In this document: positions 40,713 to 47,764 of the stretch, one piece after another | Layout: every line of letters begins with the position of its first letter | Position numbering within the stretch: the stretch's first letter is position 1 | Source of the DNA: Patescibacteria group bacterium | GTDB lineage: Bacteria > Patescibacteriota > Patescibacteriia > Patescibacteriales > JAQTRU01 | Reading direction: 5' to 3' | Assembly (NCBI GenBank): GCA_028716725.1 | Contig: JAQUPG010000012.1 | Span: forward strand, 1-47,878 | DNA length: 47,878 nt | The notes under the pieces: generated by a model | What the model was told of the DNA's origin: nothing | Databases searched by the model: none | Seen by the model: only the letters and a program-made list of their open reading frames with translations | Made by a program: the position numbers and the translations under genes

Positions 40713-40771
40713 TATCAAGTTAAAATTTAATAGCGAGTAGAACTCTACGGCCATTAAATTTTAACTTGATA
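40713..40771. repeat. 19-bp perfect palindrome before rplF
   Basis: Arms 40713-40731 and 40753-40771 are perfect inverted copies. The loop holds a small GTAGA/TCTAC hairpin. The right arm ends 10 nt before the rplF start, so it could block ribosome access. Confidence 0.8.
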
Positions 40772-40781
40772 ATAATAAGGT

Positions 40782-41324
40782 ATGTCCAGATTGGGAAAAT
40801 TACCAATTAAATTACCGGTTGGCACTCAAGCCAGAATTGAGGGTAGTTTTATTATTGTTAAGGGGCCAAAAGGGGAAATAAGGGAGAAACTTAATAATCT
40901 GGTTAAGGTTGAGATTGGGGAAAAAGAGATAAATATAAGAGTAGGAAACGCGGGAGAAAAGAAAGAGAAATCCTTATGGGGATTATACAGGAGTTTGATT
41001 AATAATTTAGTAATCGGCGTGAACGAAGGTTTTGAAAAAAAATTAGAAATAAGCGGTGTTGGTTATCGCGCGGCCATGAGCGGAAATAAGCTGGTTCTTA
41101 ACCTGGGTTTTTCCCATCCGATTGAATACAATCTGCCCGAAGGGATAACCGGGAGCGTGGAAGAAAACGTTATTACCTTGAAAGGCCTAGAAAAAAAATT
41201 AGTAGGGGAAACAGCCGCGAAAATAAAAAGATTCAGGGTTCCCGACCCCTATAAAGCCAAAGGCGTTAAGTATAGCGGTGAGATAATAAGAAGGAAAGCC
41301 GGAAAAGCGGCGGCTAAAGAATAA
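40782..41324 (+). CDS. rplF: 50S ribosomal protein L6
   Basis: 180 residues, full length. [40 protein letters not shown] and [20 protein letters not shown] are diagnostic. L6 is near the factor-binding site. The start is occluded by the palindrome just upstream. Confidence 0.97.
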   Translation: MSRLGKLPIKLPVGTQARIEGSFIIVKGPKGEIREKLNNLVKVEIGEKEINIRVGNAGEKKEKSLWGLYRSLINNLVIGVNEGFEKKLEISGVGYRAAMSGNKLVLNLGFSHPIEYNLPEGITGSVEENVITLKGLEKKLVGETAAKIKRFRVPDPYKAKGVKYSGEIIRRKAGKAAAKE

Positions 41325-41328
41325 ATTT

Positions 41329-41709
41329 ATGAGCAAAAATAAAAGAAAAAATATCGGGCGCACAATAAGGCGCAAGAGAGTTCGGGCGAAAGTAAGGGGG
41401 ACAAAAAAATGTCCGCGTTTGAGTATTTTTAGGTCAAATCGCGGCATGTATGCCCAGCTGATAGACGATGAGGCGGGGATAACTTTAGCCAGCGCTTTTA
41501 GTAAAGAGATAAAGGCGGGAGAGGCAAAGCCGGATAAAGCCGGCAGTTCCCGAAAAAAGGATATTAGCTTTCAGTTGGGGGGTTTGCTCGCGAAAAAAGC
41601 GGCGCTTAAAAAAATAAAACAGGTTGTTTTTGACCGGGGCGGATATAAATATCATGGCCGGGTAAAAGCGTTAGCCGAAGGCGCCAGAGAAGGCGGCCTT
41701 AAATTTTAG
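41329..41709 (+). CDS. rplR: 50S ribosomal protein L18
   Basis: 126 residues. [40 protein letters not shown]-like sequence ([20 protein letters not shown]), and [20 protein letters not shown] are diagnostic. Binds 5S rRNA. Four nt separate it from rplF. Confidence 0.97.
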   Translation: MSKNKRKNIGRTIRRKRVRAKVRGTKKCPRLSIFRSNRGMYAQLIDDEAGITLASAFSKEIKAGEAKPDKAGSSRKKDISFQLGGLLAKKAALKKIKQVVFDRGGYKYHGRVKALAEGAREGGLKF

Positions 41710-41764
41710 TTTTAAAAATTAATAATAATATAATAAAATAATAATATAATAATAAGATATAGAC

Positions 41765-42454
41765 ATGCCAGAGGAAAAAAATAAAACAGAAGAAACAAAG
41801 GAAGAAAAACCGGCAGAAATGAAACCGGCCGATCTTAAGATTGGATCCGGGGGAAAGGCGGAAGAGCCCATGGGTAATAATTCTTTTCCGGGAGGGAAGT
41901 TTTCGGGAAAGAGAATGGGGGATAATCAGGGAAGAAAGACGAAGAACAAAAGGCGGGGCAGGGACAGGGATGAGAAAAGAGATGAATTTGAACAAAGAGT
42001 TTTGGATGTAGCCAGAGTTACCCGTGTTATGGCCGGAGGCAAGAGAATGAGTTTCCGCGTTTGCGTGGCTATCGGCGACAGAAGAAATAAAGTCGGGCTT
42101 GGTTTAGGCAAGGGCGCGGACGTGACTATGGCCGTAAATAAAGCCGTAAATAAAGCCAAGAAAAATCTGGTTGAGGTTCCGACCGTTAATGAAACTATAC
42201 CCCACGAGATTTACTCTAAAGCCGGCGCCGCTAAGATTTTATTTAAACCGGCCCGCCGGGGTCGGGGGATAATTGCCGGAGGAGTCGTGAGAACTATTTT
42301 AGAGTTGTCCGGAGTCCGCAATATTTCCGCTAAAATTTTAGGGACTAATAATAAAATTAATAATGCCAGATGCACGATTGAAGCTTTAAAGAAAATAAAA
42401 AAAGTTGAATTAAAGAACAAAGATGAGAAGAGCGCCAAGGAAGATAAAAAATAA
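41765..42454 (+). CDS. rpsE: 30S ribosomal protein S5 with N-terminal extension
   Basis: 229 residues; the S5 core begins near residue 74 (RVLDVARVTRVMAGGKRMSF) and includes GLGLGKGADVTMAVNKAVNK and GIIAGGVVRTILELSGVRNI. S5 acts in decoding fidelity. The first 72 residues are charged and low complexity. An A+T-rich spacer of AATAATATAATAA words precedes it. Only 11 nt separate it from rplO, so rpmD (L30) is missing. Confidence 0.96.
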   Translation: MPEEKNKTEETKEEKPAEMKPADLKIGSGGKAEEPMGNNSFPGGKFSGKRMGDNQGRKTKNKRRGRDRDEKRDEFEQRVLDVARVTRVMAGGKRMSFRVCVAIGDRRNKVGLGLGKGADVTMAVNKAVNKAKKNLVEVPTVNETIPHEIYSKAGAAKILFKPARRGRGIIAGGVVRTILELSGVRNISAKILGTNNKINNARCTIEALKKIKKVELKNKDEKSAKEDKK

Positions 42455-42465
42455 ATAATAAAATT

Positions 42466-42894
42466 ATGCCATTATCACTACATACTATCAGCCCGAACAG
42501 GGGAGCTAAAAAAAGAAGAAAAAGAGTCGGTCGGGGGAATGCTTCCGGCCACGGCACTTATAGCACTCGCGGTCAGAAAGGGCAGAAGTCGCGCGCGGGC
42601 GTGAGCGGTTTGAAGCGCCTGGGCATGAAAAAACAATTACTCCAGACTCCTAAAGTAAGGGGCTTTAAATCTAAAAAGCCAAAAAGCCAGGTGATAAGCC
42701 TGCGGGAGATAAACGACAATTTCAAGGATGGAGCCGTTATTACTCCGAAATCATTGCTAGCCAAGAGATTAATTGGTACAATAAAGCTGCCGGTTAAGAT
42801 TTTGGGCGGCGGCGAATTAAAAATAAAGAATGTGAAATTTGAGGGGATTAAGGTCAGCGGGAGCGTGGAGGAACAGCTTAAGGCAGGCAAGTAA
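42466..42894 (+). CDS. rplO: 50S ribosomal protein L15
   Basis: 142 residues. HTISPNRGAKKRRKRVGRGN, GTYSTRGQKGQKSRAGVSGL and the C-terminal FEGIKVSGSVEEQLK are diagnostic. L15 bridges the tunnel region and the central protuberance. Directly follows rpsE, without rpmD. Confidence 0.97.
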   Translation: MPLSLHTISPNRGAKKRRKRVGRGNASGHGTYSTRGQKGQKSRAGVSGLKRLGMKKQLLQTPKVRGFKSKKPKSQVISLREINDNFKDGAVITPKSLLAKRLIGTIKLPVKILGGGELKIKNVKFEGIKVSGSVEEQLKAGK

Positions 42895-42927
42895 TCCGCC
42901 CCTTTTAAATTTACGGTGGACAAGTAA

Positions 42928-43068
42928 ACCCCGTTAGAAAGGATGGGGCTTTAAATTCCACACTTTCTGAAAATAAGGAGGTGGGATTATATCCACCCGT
43001 TAAATAGTTGCAAAGCAAATTTAACGGGGCTTGTCCCCGCTCTAAGGGGTGAGGCTTTCTAACGGGGT
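42928..43068. repeat. Nested hairpins before secY
   Basis: Outer arms ACCCCGTTAGAAAG (42928-42941) and CTTTCTAACGGGGT (43055-43068) pair perfectly. An inner pair CCCGTTAAAT (42996-43005) and ATTTAACGGG (43019-43028) lies within. The element fills most of the 185-nt rplO-secY gap and could be an RNA switch or processing site. Confidence 0.75.
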
Positions 43069-43079
43069 AAAATAATCAA

Positions 43080-44351
43080 ATGTTTGAAAAATTCATACAA
43101 ATTTGGAAAATAAGGGACCTGCGGGTAAAAATACTTTTTGTTTTGGCCATGCTGGTGATTTTTAGGTTGGCCGCCCATATTCCGATCCCGGGAGTAAATG
43201 TCGAGGCCTTAAAAGACGTTTTCGCCAGCAACCAAATTTTGGGCTTAATGAATATATTTTCCGGGGGCGGCATGCAGAATTTTTCTATCGTCATGATGGG
43301 CGTAGCTCCTTATATTACTTCCTCAATTATTTTTCAGCTTTTGGCCATGATTGTTCCGGCCCTGGAAGAAATGCAGAAAGAAGAATCCGGCCGGCAGAAA
43401 ATAAATATGTGGACGCGTTGGCTGACTATACCTTTAGCTATCGCCCAGTCTTATGGCATGATTACGATTTTGCGCCGGTCTTCTTATAGTATTTTAGGCG
43501 ATGTTAGCGCCTTTGACCTTTCCGCCATGATAATTACCATCACGGCCGGAACGATATTTTTAATGTGGATAGGTGAATTGATAACGGAAAAAAATATCGG
43601 CAACGGCATCTCTCTCCTTATATTTGCCGGCATTGTAGCTGATCTGCCCCGGATACTCCAGCAAACAATTGTTACTTTTGACCCTTCCCAGATGTTTATT
43701 CTTATCGGATTTGCCGTAATCGCTTTGGTTACCGTTATCGGCGTGGTTATAATCAATGAAGGCCAGAGGAATATCCCGGTCCAATATGCCCGCCAGGTAA
43801 GAGGAAATAGGATGTACGGGGGAACGAGCACCCATCTTCCGCTTCGGGTCAATATGGCCGGCGTTATCCCGATAATTTTTGCCATTTCTTTGGTTTTATT
43901 TCCATCGATGGTTGCCCAGTTCTTTATTCATGCCCGGACGGCCTGGATTGCCAGTTCGGCTGAATGGATTATCGGCGCTTTTCAAAATCAATTATTTTAC
44001 GGCGTTCTGTATTTTATTTTGGTTTTTGGCTTTACTTATTTTTATACGGAAGTTATTTTCCATCCCACCCAGATTGCGGAAAATCTGCAGAAACAAGGCG
44101 GCTTTATCCCTGGCATCAGGCCGGGCAGCCACACCAGCCAATATTTAGCCAATACCACGCATAAAATTATTTTTGTCGGGGCTTTGTTTTTAGGAATTAT
44201 CGCCATTCTGCCTTTAATTATGCGGTATTTTACCGGCATGCAGTCTTTGGCTATCGGCGGCACCAGCCTTTTGATTGTGGTTGCAGTTGTAATTGAAACC
44301 GTTAAGCAGATTGAAGCCCAGATGACAATGAGGGAATATGAAGGAATGTAG
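43080..44351 (+). CDS. secY: Protein translocase subunit SecY
   Basis: 423 residues with about ten membrane segments. IPIPGVNVEALKDVF, GGGMQNFSIVMMGVAPYITS, and the cytoplasmic loop GQRNIPVQYARQVRGNRMYG are diagnostic, as is PGIRPGSHTSQYLANT in TM8-9. It forms the SecYEG channel that exports the surface proteins of the island at 6371-22044. It ends the spc cluster. Confidence 0.97.
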   Translation: MFEKFIQIWKIRDLRVKILFVLAMLVIFRLAAHIPIPGVNVEALKDVFASNQILGLMNIFSGGGMQNFSIVMMGVAPYITSSIIFQLLAMIVPALEEMQKEESGRQKINMWTRWLTIPLAIAQSYGMITILRRSSYSILGDVSAFDLSAMIITITAGTIFLMWIGELITEKNIGNGISLLIFAGIVADLPRILQQTIVTFDPSQMFILIGFAVIALVTVIGVVIINEGQRNIPVQYARQVRGNRMYGGTSTHLPLRVNMAGVIPIIFAISLVLFPSMVAQFFIHARTAWIASSAEWIIGAFQNQLFYGVLYFILVFGFTYFYTEVIFHPTQIAENLQKQGGFIPGIRPGSHTSQYLANTTHKIIFVGALFLGIIAILPLIMRYFTGMQSLAIGGTSLLIVVAVVIETVKQIEAQMTMREYEGM

Positions 44352-44391
44352 ACAAAATCTAAAAACCAAAAAGGAAAAATTAAAAACATAG

Positions 44392-44409
44392 CCCCGCAAA
44401 GGGGTTTTT
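44392..44409 (+). terminator. Terminator after secY
   Basis: CCCC-GCAAA-GGGG followed by T5 and further T-rich sequence. Short stem, moderate strength. Confidence 0.6.
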
Positions 44410-44426
44410 GGTTTTATTGAGGTTTA

Positions 44427-44435
44427 TGATATAAT
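44427..44435 (+). promoter_or_regulatory. Extended -10 promoter before the orphan gene
   Basis: TGATATAAT: TGn followed by TATAAT (44430-44435). Start codon 28 nt downstream. Confidence 0.6.
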
Positions 44436-44462
44436 AAAACAGTAAATATTTATTATAAAAAT

Positions 44463-45002
44463 ATGGGTAATTTTTTAGGGGAAGGTTCAATAAGAAAAGC
44501 TAGCAAAAGTATCTTTGGCTTTGGGAAAAGGGGAGCAGAAAACGGAGAAAAATTAGCTGACTTAGCCGGAAGCCATAGCAGCCGTAGAGTTAGTCTTGGG
44601 GAGGCAGATCGATTTTTACGGGAGAATAAAATTCAGCGGAGCAAAAGAACGGGGATAATAGGAGAACTTTCGGGCAAAAACAAAGAGAAAGGGCTTACGA
44701 AGGAGCAGATAGAGAAAAATATCCGAATCTCAAAGCGGATTACGGAATTGGGAGACGGAAAGACCGGATATGCTTCCGGCAAGGTTAGTTTTGGCAGCCG
44801 GGATATCGAAACCAGATCAAGAGTGGCTTTAGGCCAGGCTGGCGGAGGGGAAAAAGGAACAGCTGTCCGCCGGTTTGGTTTAGGAAGCAATTCTTCTGGT
44901 TTTGCCAGCCAAAAATCTAATAACCCTTCCGCGCCTTCTTCCCCGCCTCCTTCATCGCCCCGCCCAGGAATAGGCGGCGGAGGAATAAGGCCCGGGTTTT
45001 AA
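44463..45002 (+). CDS. Orphan hypothetical protein between secY and map
   Basis: 179 residues, no membrane segment. The N-terminal 95 residues are basic with short helices (LGEADRFLRENKIQRSKRTG, KGLTKEQIEKNIRISKRITE). Gly/Ser-rich loops follow (KVSFGSRDIETRSRVALGQA), and the end is a disordered Pro/Ser/Gly tail (PSSPPPSSPRPGIGGGGIRP). No known family or catalytic motif recognised. It has its own promoter. In most bacteria adk (adenylate kinase) occupies this place; here it is absent. This protein has none of the P-loop of Adk, so it is no replacement. Confidence 0.6.
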   Translation: MGNFLGEGSIRKASKSIFGFGKRGAENGEKLADLAGSHSSRRVSLGEADRFLRENKIQRSKRTGIIGELSGKNKEKGLTKEQIEKNIRISKRITELGDGKTGYASGKVSFGSRDIETRSRVALGQAGGGEKGTAVRRFGLGSNSSGFASQKSNNPSAPSSPPPSSPRPGIGGGGIRPGF

Positions 45003-45038
45003 TAGAATTTTAGAGCCGTTTAATTATTGGCAGAGATT

Positions 45039-45833
45039 ATGATTACAATAAAAAGTAAGCAAGAAATTAGGATATTGCGGGAAGGTGGGAAAATTTTAGC
45101 TGAAATTTTAGCTAAAATAGCCAGACAGGCGAAACCGGGAATTACAACGGCTGATTTGGAAAAGATGGCCTGCGATTTAATCGGGGCGGCCGGCGGCCGG
45201 CCTTCTTTTAAGGGCTACCAATCTCTTTTGGACGACAAGCCATTTCCGACCGCTTTATGCGCTTCTATTAACGATGAAGTTGTCCATGCCCCGGCAATCC
45301 CGGCCAGAACTCTGGAAGACGGGGATATTATCGGGCTTGATTTAGGCATGGAATATCCATATAAAAAAAATAAGAATGGTTATTATACGGATATGGCGGT
45401 TACTTTGGGTGTGGGCAAAATAGATAAAGAAGCGGCCGAGCTGATTGCCGTGACCCGCGAATCTTTGGAGTTGGCCATAAAAAAAATAAAGCCGGGCAAC
45501 ACTATAAATGATATTGGCCGAACGGTTCAGCAATTTGCCGAAAGCAAAGGGTTTGCCGTGGTGCGGGAACTGGTCGGGCACGGAGTCGGTTATGATGTCC
45601 ATGAAGAGCCGCGGGTGCCTAATTATGAAGTTCCGGAAAAAAGCCCGGAAAACGCTGTTTTAAAGCCCGGAATGGTGATTGCGGTTGAACCCATGGTTAA
45701 TCGGGGCGGTTGGAAAGTAAAAACCGGCCCTGACGATTTTACAATTCTGACCGCGGACGGCAGCCTTTCTGCCCATTTTGAACATACGATCGCGGTAACG
45801 GAGGATGAATATTTGGTACTGACGGAGTTATAA
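45039..45833 (+). CDS. map: Methionine aminopeptidase type I
   Basis: 264 residues from ATG 45039 (a TTG four codons earlier is less likely). Removes N-terminal Met. The five metal ligands of the pita-bread fold are present: GLDLGM, YTDMAVTLG, GHGVGYDVHEEPR, VIAVEPMV and HFEHTIAVTEDE. No zinc-finger N-terminal extension. It follows the orphan gene by 36 nt and probably shares its transcript. Confidence 0.95.
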   Translation: MITIKSKQEIRILREGGKILAEILAKIARQAKPGITTADLEKMACDLIGAAGGRPSFKGYQSLLDDKPFPTALCASINDEVVHAPAIPARTLEDGDIIGLDLGMEYPYKKNKNGYYTDMAVTLGVGKIDKEAAELIAVTRESLELAIKKIKPGNTINDIGRTVQQFAESKGFAVVRELVGHGVGYDVHEEPRVPNYEVPEKSPENAVLKPGMVIAVEPMVNRGGWKVKTGPDDFTILTADGSLSAHFEHTIAVTEDEYLVLTEL

Positions 45834-45865
45834 AACTGAGAATTACGATTTAAGATTTAAGAATT

Positions 45866-46264
45866 ATGGTAAGAGTTGAGAAAAAATATTTGGGCGTTGA
45901 TTGGGGAGAGAAAAGAATTGGGTTAGCCTTGGGGGACAATGAAACGAAGCTGGCCACTCCCTATAAAACCGTTAAGGGTATAGATGAAATATTAAAAGTT
46001 GTGAAAGAGGAAAAGATTGATGTAGTTGTGGTCGGGAAACCCCTGAAGATGTCGAATATCGAATATCGTATATCGGATGAATTTTCAGATTTTTTAAGCT
46101 TGCTAAAGAAAGAATTAAAGATTCCGGTAGAAACGGCTGATGAAAGGTTATCTTCTAAAGCGGCTGACGCTTTGCCCGGGAATAAGAAGGAGAAATCAGG
46201 GCGGGATGAGATAGCGGCCATGGTGATTTTACAAAGTTATTTGGACAGGCATAACAGATACTAA
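45866..46264 (+). CDS. ruvX: Putative pre-16S rRNA nuclease / Holliday junction resolvase-like protein
   Basis: 132 residues (YqgF family). RNase H-like fold with the first acidic residue in YLGVDWGEKRIGLALGD, a VVVVGKPLKM strand and the later ETADERLSS and SGRDEIAAMVILQ motifs. The family processes 16S rRNA 5' ends. A variable loop reads MSNIEYRISDEF, coded by a TCGAATA-type tandem word like those in spacers. Sits between map and recO. Confidence 0.92.
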   Translation: MVRVEKKYLGVDWGEKRIGLALGDNETKLATPYKTVKGIDEILKVVKEEKIDVVVVGKPLKMSNIEYRISDEFSDFLSLLKKELKIPVETADERLSSKAADALPGNKKEKSGRDEIAAMVILQSYLDRHNRY

Positions 46265-46275
46265 TATACGAATGG

Positions 46276-46336
46276 ATACTAATGATACGAATAAATACGA
46301 ATTTTTAATATTAGTATTTATTCGTATCATTAGTAT
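46276..46336. repeat. 23-bp perfect palindrome between ruvX and recO
   Basis: Arms 46276-46298 and 46314-46336 are perfect inverted copies (words such as ATACTAATGATACG). The 15-nt loop is A+T-rich. No T-run follows. Confidence 0.85.
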
Positions 46337-46422
46337 TATTCCGAAAATGTTTAAAAATCACCAAAAGTATTCGTATCGATGGTTCACTAAAGGGTTTAAA
46401 AATAGATAAATGTTTTGAACTT

Positions 46423-47139
46423 ATGGAAGAGACATATTGCACGAAAACTATAATTTTAAACAGAACGGATTTTCGGGAATATGACAGTCGGACAACCGTT
46501 TATAGTTTGGACAAAGGGAAATTGGAGTTAGTTGCCCGGGGTGTAAAAAAAATAAAATCAAAGTTAGCGGCCCATCTTGAGCCGTTTAATTTAGCGGAAA
46601 TTATGGTGGTGCGCGGCCGGAAATTCGATTATATCGGCGCCGCGGCCAGCCGGAAATGCTTTCCAAACATAAAAGGGGATTTAGAAAAGTTAGCGGCGGC
46701 CGGGAAAGCGGTTAATGTATTTAATAAATTAGTGAAGGCGGAGGAAGCGGATAAAGGAACTTTTTCTCTGTTGGAAGAATTTTTGGGGTCCTTGGACAGC
46801 CGGGAATTGAAAATCGGCCATGATTTATGGGCCGGCTTTTTTACTTTAAAGCTGATGGCGCAATTGGGCTATAAGCCGGAATTATATAATTGTGTTGCCT
46901 GCAATAAGAAAATTACGTCCGGAGAAAATTTATTTGATTTAAGCCGGGGCGGTTTGATGGGTGGGGAATGCTTAAATAAGAAAGGCAATGGGGCTTTGGT
47001 AATTTCCGACAATGGAGTTAAATTATTAAGGGCGATAATTGATAATAATTTTACAAAGTTGAAGAATTTTAAAATAAGCGTTAAACTGGAAGAAGAGGTA
47101 AAAACAATAATTAGTTCTTTTTGCCAATATCATATTTAA
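46423..47139 (+). CDS. recO: DNA repair protein RecO
   Basis: 238 residues. N-terminal OB fold (TKTIILNRTDFREYDSRTTV, YSLDKGKLELVARGVKKIKS) and a helical C-terminal domain. RecO loads RecA with RecR and anneals single strands. The zinc site is partial: C-x2-C at NCVACNK but only one later Cys (GGECLNK), where many RecO have two. Ends just before a strong Shine-Dalgarno site. Confidence 0.92.
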   Translation: MEETYCTKTIILNRTDFREYDSRTTVYSLDKGKLELVARGVKKIKSKLAAHLEPFNLAEIMVVRGRKFDYIGAAASRKCFPNIKGDLEKLAAAGKAVNVFNKLVKAEEADKGTFSLLEEFLGSLDSRELKIGHDLWAGFFTLKLMAQLGYKPELYNCVACNKKITSGENLFDLSRGGLMGGECLNKKGNGALVISDNGVKLLRAIIDNNFTKLKNFKISVKLEEEVKTIISSFCQYHI

Positions 47140-47154
47140 AAGGAGGTGAGAAGA

Positions 47155-47298
47155 ATGGGTCTGTCAAGTCTAAGGGATTCCAGACATCGTAATTGGCAGA
47201 ATCAGGGCGAGGCAGAACGGAACACGGCAAGGGGCGTCTTGAGGAAAGGCTGCCAAGATCCGAATTCTCTTTTTCTCTCAGAACCCTTCAGGAGATGA
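47155..47298 (+). CDS. Tiny ORF with the strongest Shine-Dalgarno in the window
   Basis: 47 codons from ATG 47155. AGGAGGTGA at 47141-47149 matches the 16S anti-SD almost fully with proper spacing; most genes here have nothing like it. The product (MGLSSLRDSRHRNWQNQGEA and on) is polar and not recognised. Its TGA overlaps the ATG at 47295 of a second ORF in another frame (ATGA), typical of coupled translation. It may be a leader peptide for that ORF or a real small protein. Confidence 0.45.
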   Translation: MGLSSLRDSRHRNWQNQGEAERNTARGVLRKGCQDPNSLFLSEPFRR

Positions 47299-47426
47299 AG
47301 CGCAGAGGGGAAGTAAATGTTGAACCAGCGAAGAAAGGCCGCCTTTCTTTGACATTAAAAGATCTTCACCTTAAGGTGATAACCGACAGAAATATCAGAA
47401 AAATAATCACAGTTTGTAAATTGTAG
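47193..47426 (+). CDS. Small hypothetical ORF overlapping in another frame
   Basis: Up to 77 codons if TTG 47193 starts it, or 43 codons from ATG 47295. A TAA lies immediately before the TTG. The translation (FSFSLRTLQEMKRRGEVNVE, KKGRLSLTLKDLHLKVITDR) looks more like folded protein than the overlapping frame does, and is basic. It could be reached by reinitiation at ATGA from the upstream ORF, or by a -1 frameshift. Terminator follows. No family recognised. Confidence 0.45.
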   Translation: MAESGRGRTEHGKGRLEERLPRSEFSFSLRTLQEMKRRGEVNVEPAKKGRLSLTLKDLHLKVITDRNIRKIITVCKL

Positions 47427-47428
47427 GC

Positions 47429-47463
47429 AGTTGGTTTTATGAATTAATGGGGCCAACTTTTTT
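47429..47463 (+). terminator. Terminator after the tiny ORFs
   Basis: AGTTGG (47429-47434) pairs with CCAACT (47453-47458), extended by T-G wobble pairs (TTTT with GGGG), followed by T6. It insulates the next promoter. Confidence 0.65.
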
Positions 47464-47471
47464 ATTAAAGC

Positions 47472-47500
47472 TTGGCAGAAATCATTATTTCTGCTAGAAT
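47472..47500 (+). promoter_or_regulatory. Promoter of the Asn-leader / tRNA-Asn unit
   Basis: TTGGCA (47472-47477), a 17-nt spacer and TAGAAT (47495-47500). Transcription would start near 47507, about 165 nt before the tRNA, much longer than a simple tRNA leader needs. Confidence 0.7.
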
Positions 47501-47548
47501 GGATATTACTGTGGATAATATGAAATTTAGCTGCAAATATTACGAATT

Positions 47549-47608
47549 ATGGCATTCAAATTAAAACAAGCGAATAATAATAACAATAACAATAATAACT
47601 CGACTTGA
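47549..47608 (+). CDS. Leader peptide with nine consecutive Asn codons
   Basis: 19 residues, MAFKLKQANNNNNNNNNST. Codons 9-17 are all Asn (six AAT, three AAC), so the tract is coding-neutral variation around Asn rather than a perfect triplet repeat. TGA at 47606-47608. It lies between a promoter and a terminator hairpin, and the gene after that is tRNA-Asn. The design matches amino-acid-operon attenuator peptides such as the His-run peptide of his operons. The start lacks a Shine-Dalgarno, as is usual here. A 14-codon ORF at 47520-47564 overlaps its start in another frame. Translation is not shown. Confidence 0.65.
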   Translation: MAFKLKQANNNNNNNNNST

Positions 47609-47609
47609 T

Positions 47610-47651
47610 GGTTGGGGAGGTTAATTATGCGAGAATAGTAATAACCCGACC
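47610..47651 (+). promoter_or_regulatory. Candidate antiterminator stem
   Basis: GGTTGGG (47610-47616), two bases after the leader stop codon, pairs with CCCGACC (47645-47651): seven pairs, one G-U. The right arm takes CCCG from the terminator below. A further alternative pairs GGTTA at 47619-47623 with TAACC at 47642-47646. Confidence 0.6.
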
Positions 47652-47673
47652 AAGAGCCGGGTTTTAAAATTTT
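47643..47673 (+). terminator. Terminator/attenuator before tRNA-Asn
   Basis: AACCCG (47643-47648) pairs with CGGGTT (47658-47663), followed by TT, AAAA and TTTT. Transcripts stopping here would not include the tRNA. CCGGG of the right arm could also pair with the tRNA 5' strand. Confidence 0.6.
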
Positions 47674-47744
47674 CCCGGGTAGTTCAGCGGTAGAACGCCG
47701 CCCTGTTAAGGCGGATGTCGCTGGTTCGAATCCAGCCTCGGGAG
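47673..47744 (+). tRNA. tRNA-Asn (anticodon GTT)
   Basis: 72 nt. Acceptor stem TCCCGGG/CTCGGGA (one G-T pair), D-stem GTTC/GAAC, anticodon stem CCGCC/GGCGG with loop CTGTTAA (anticodon GTT, positions 34-36 of the standard numbering), T-stem GCTGG/CCAGC with loop TTCGAAT. Discriminator G. CCA is not encoded. The cloverleaf is complete. Confidence 0.97.
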
Positions 47745-47764
47745 CATCATTGAACGTTGCAAGG

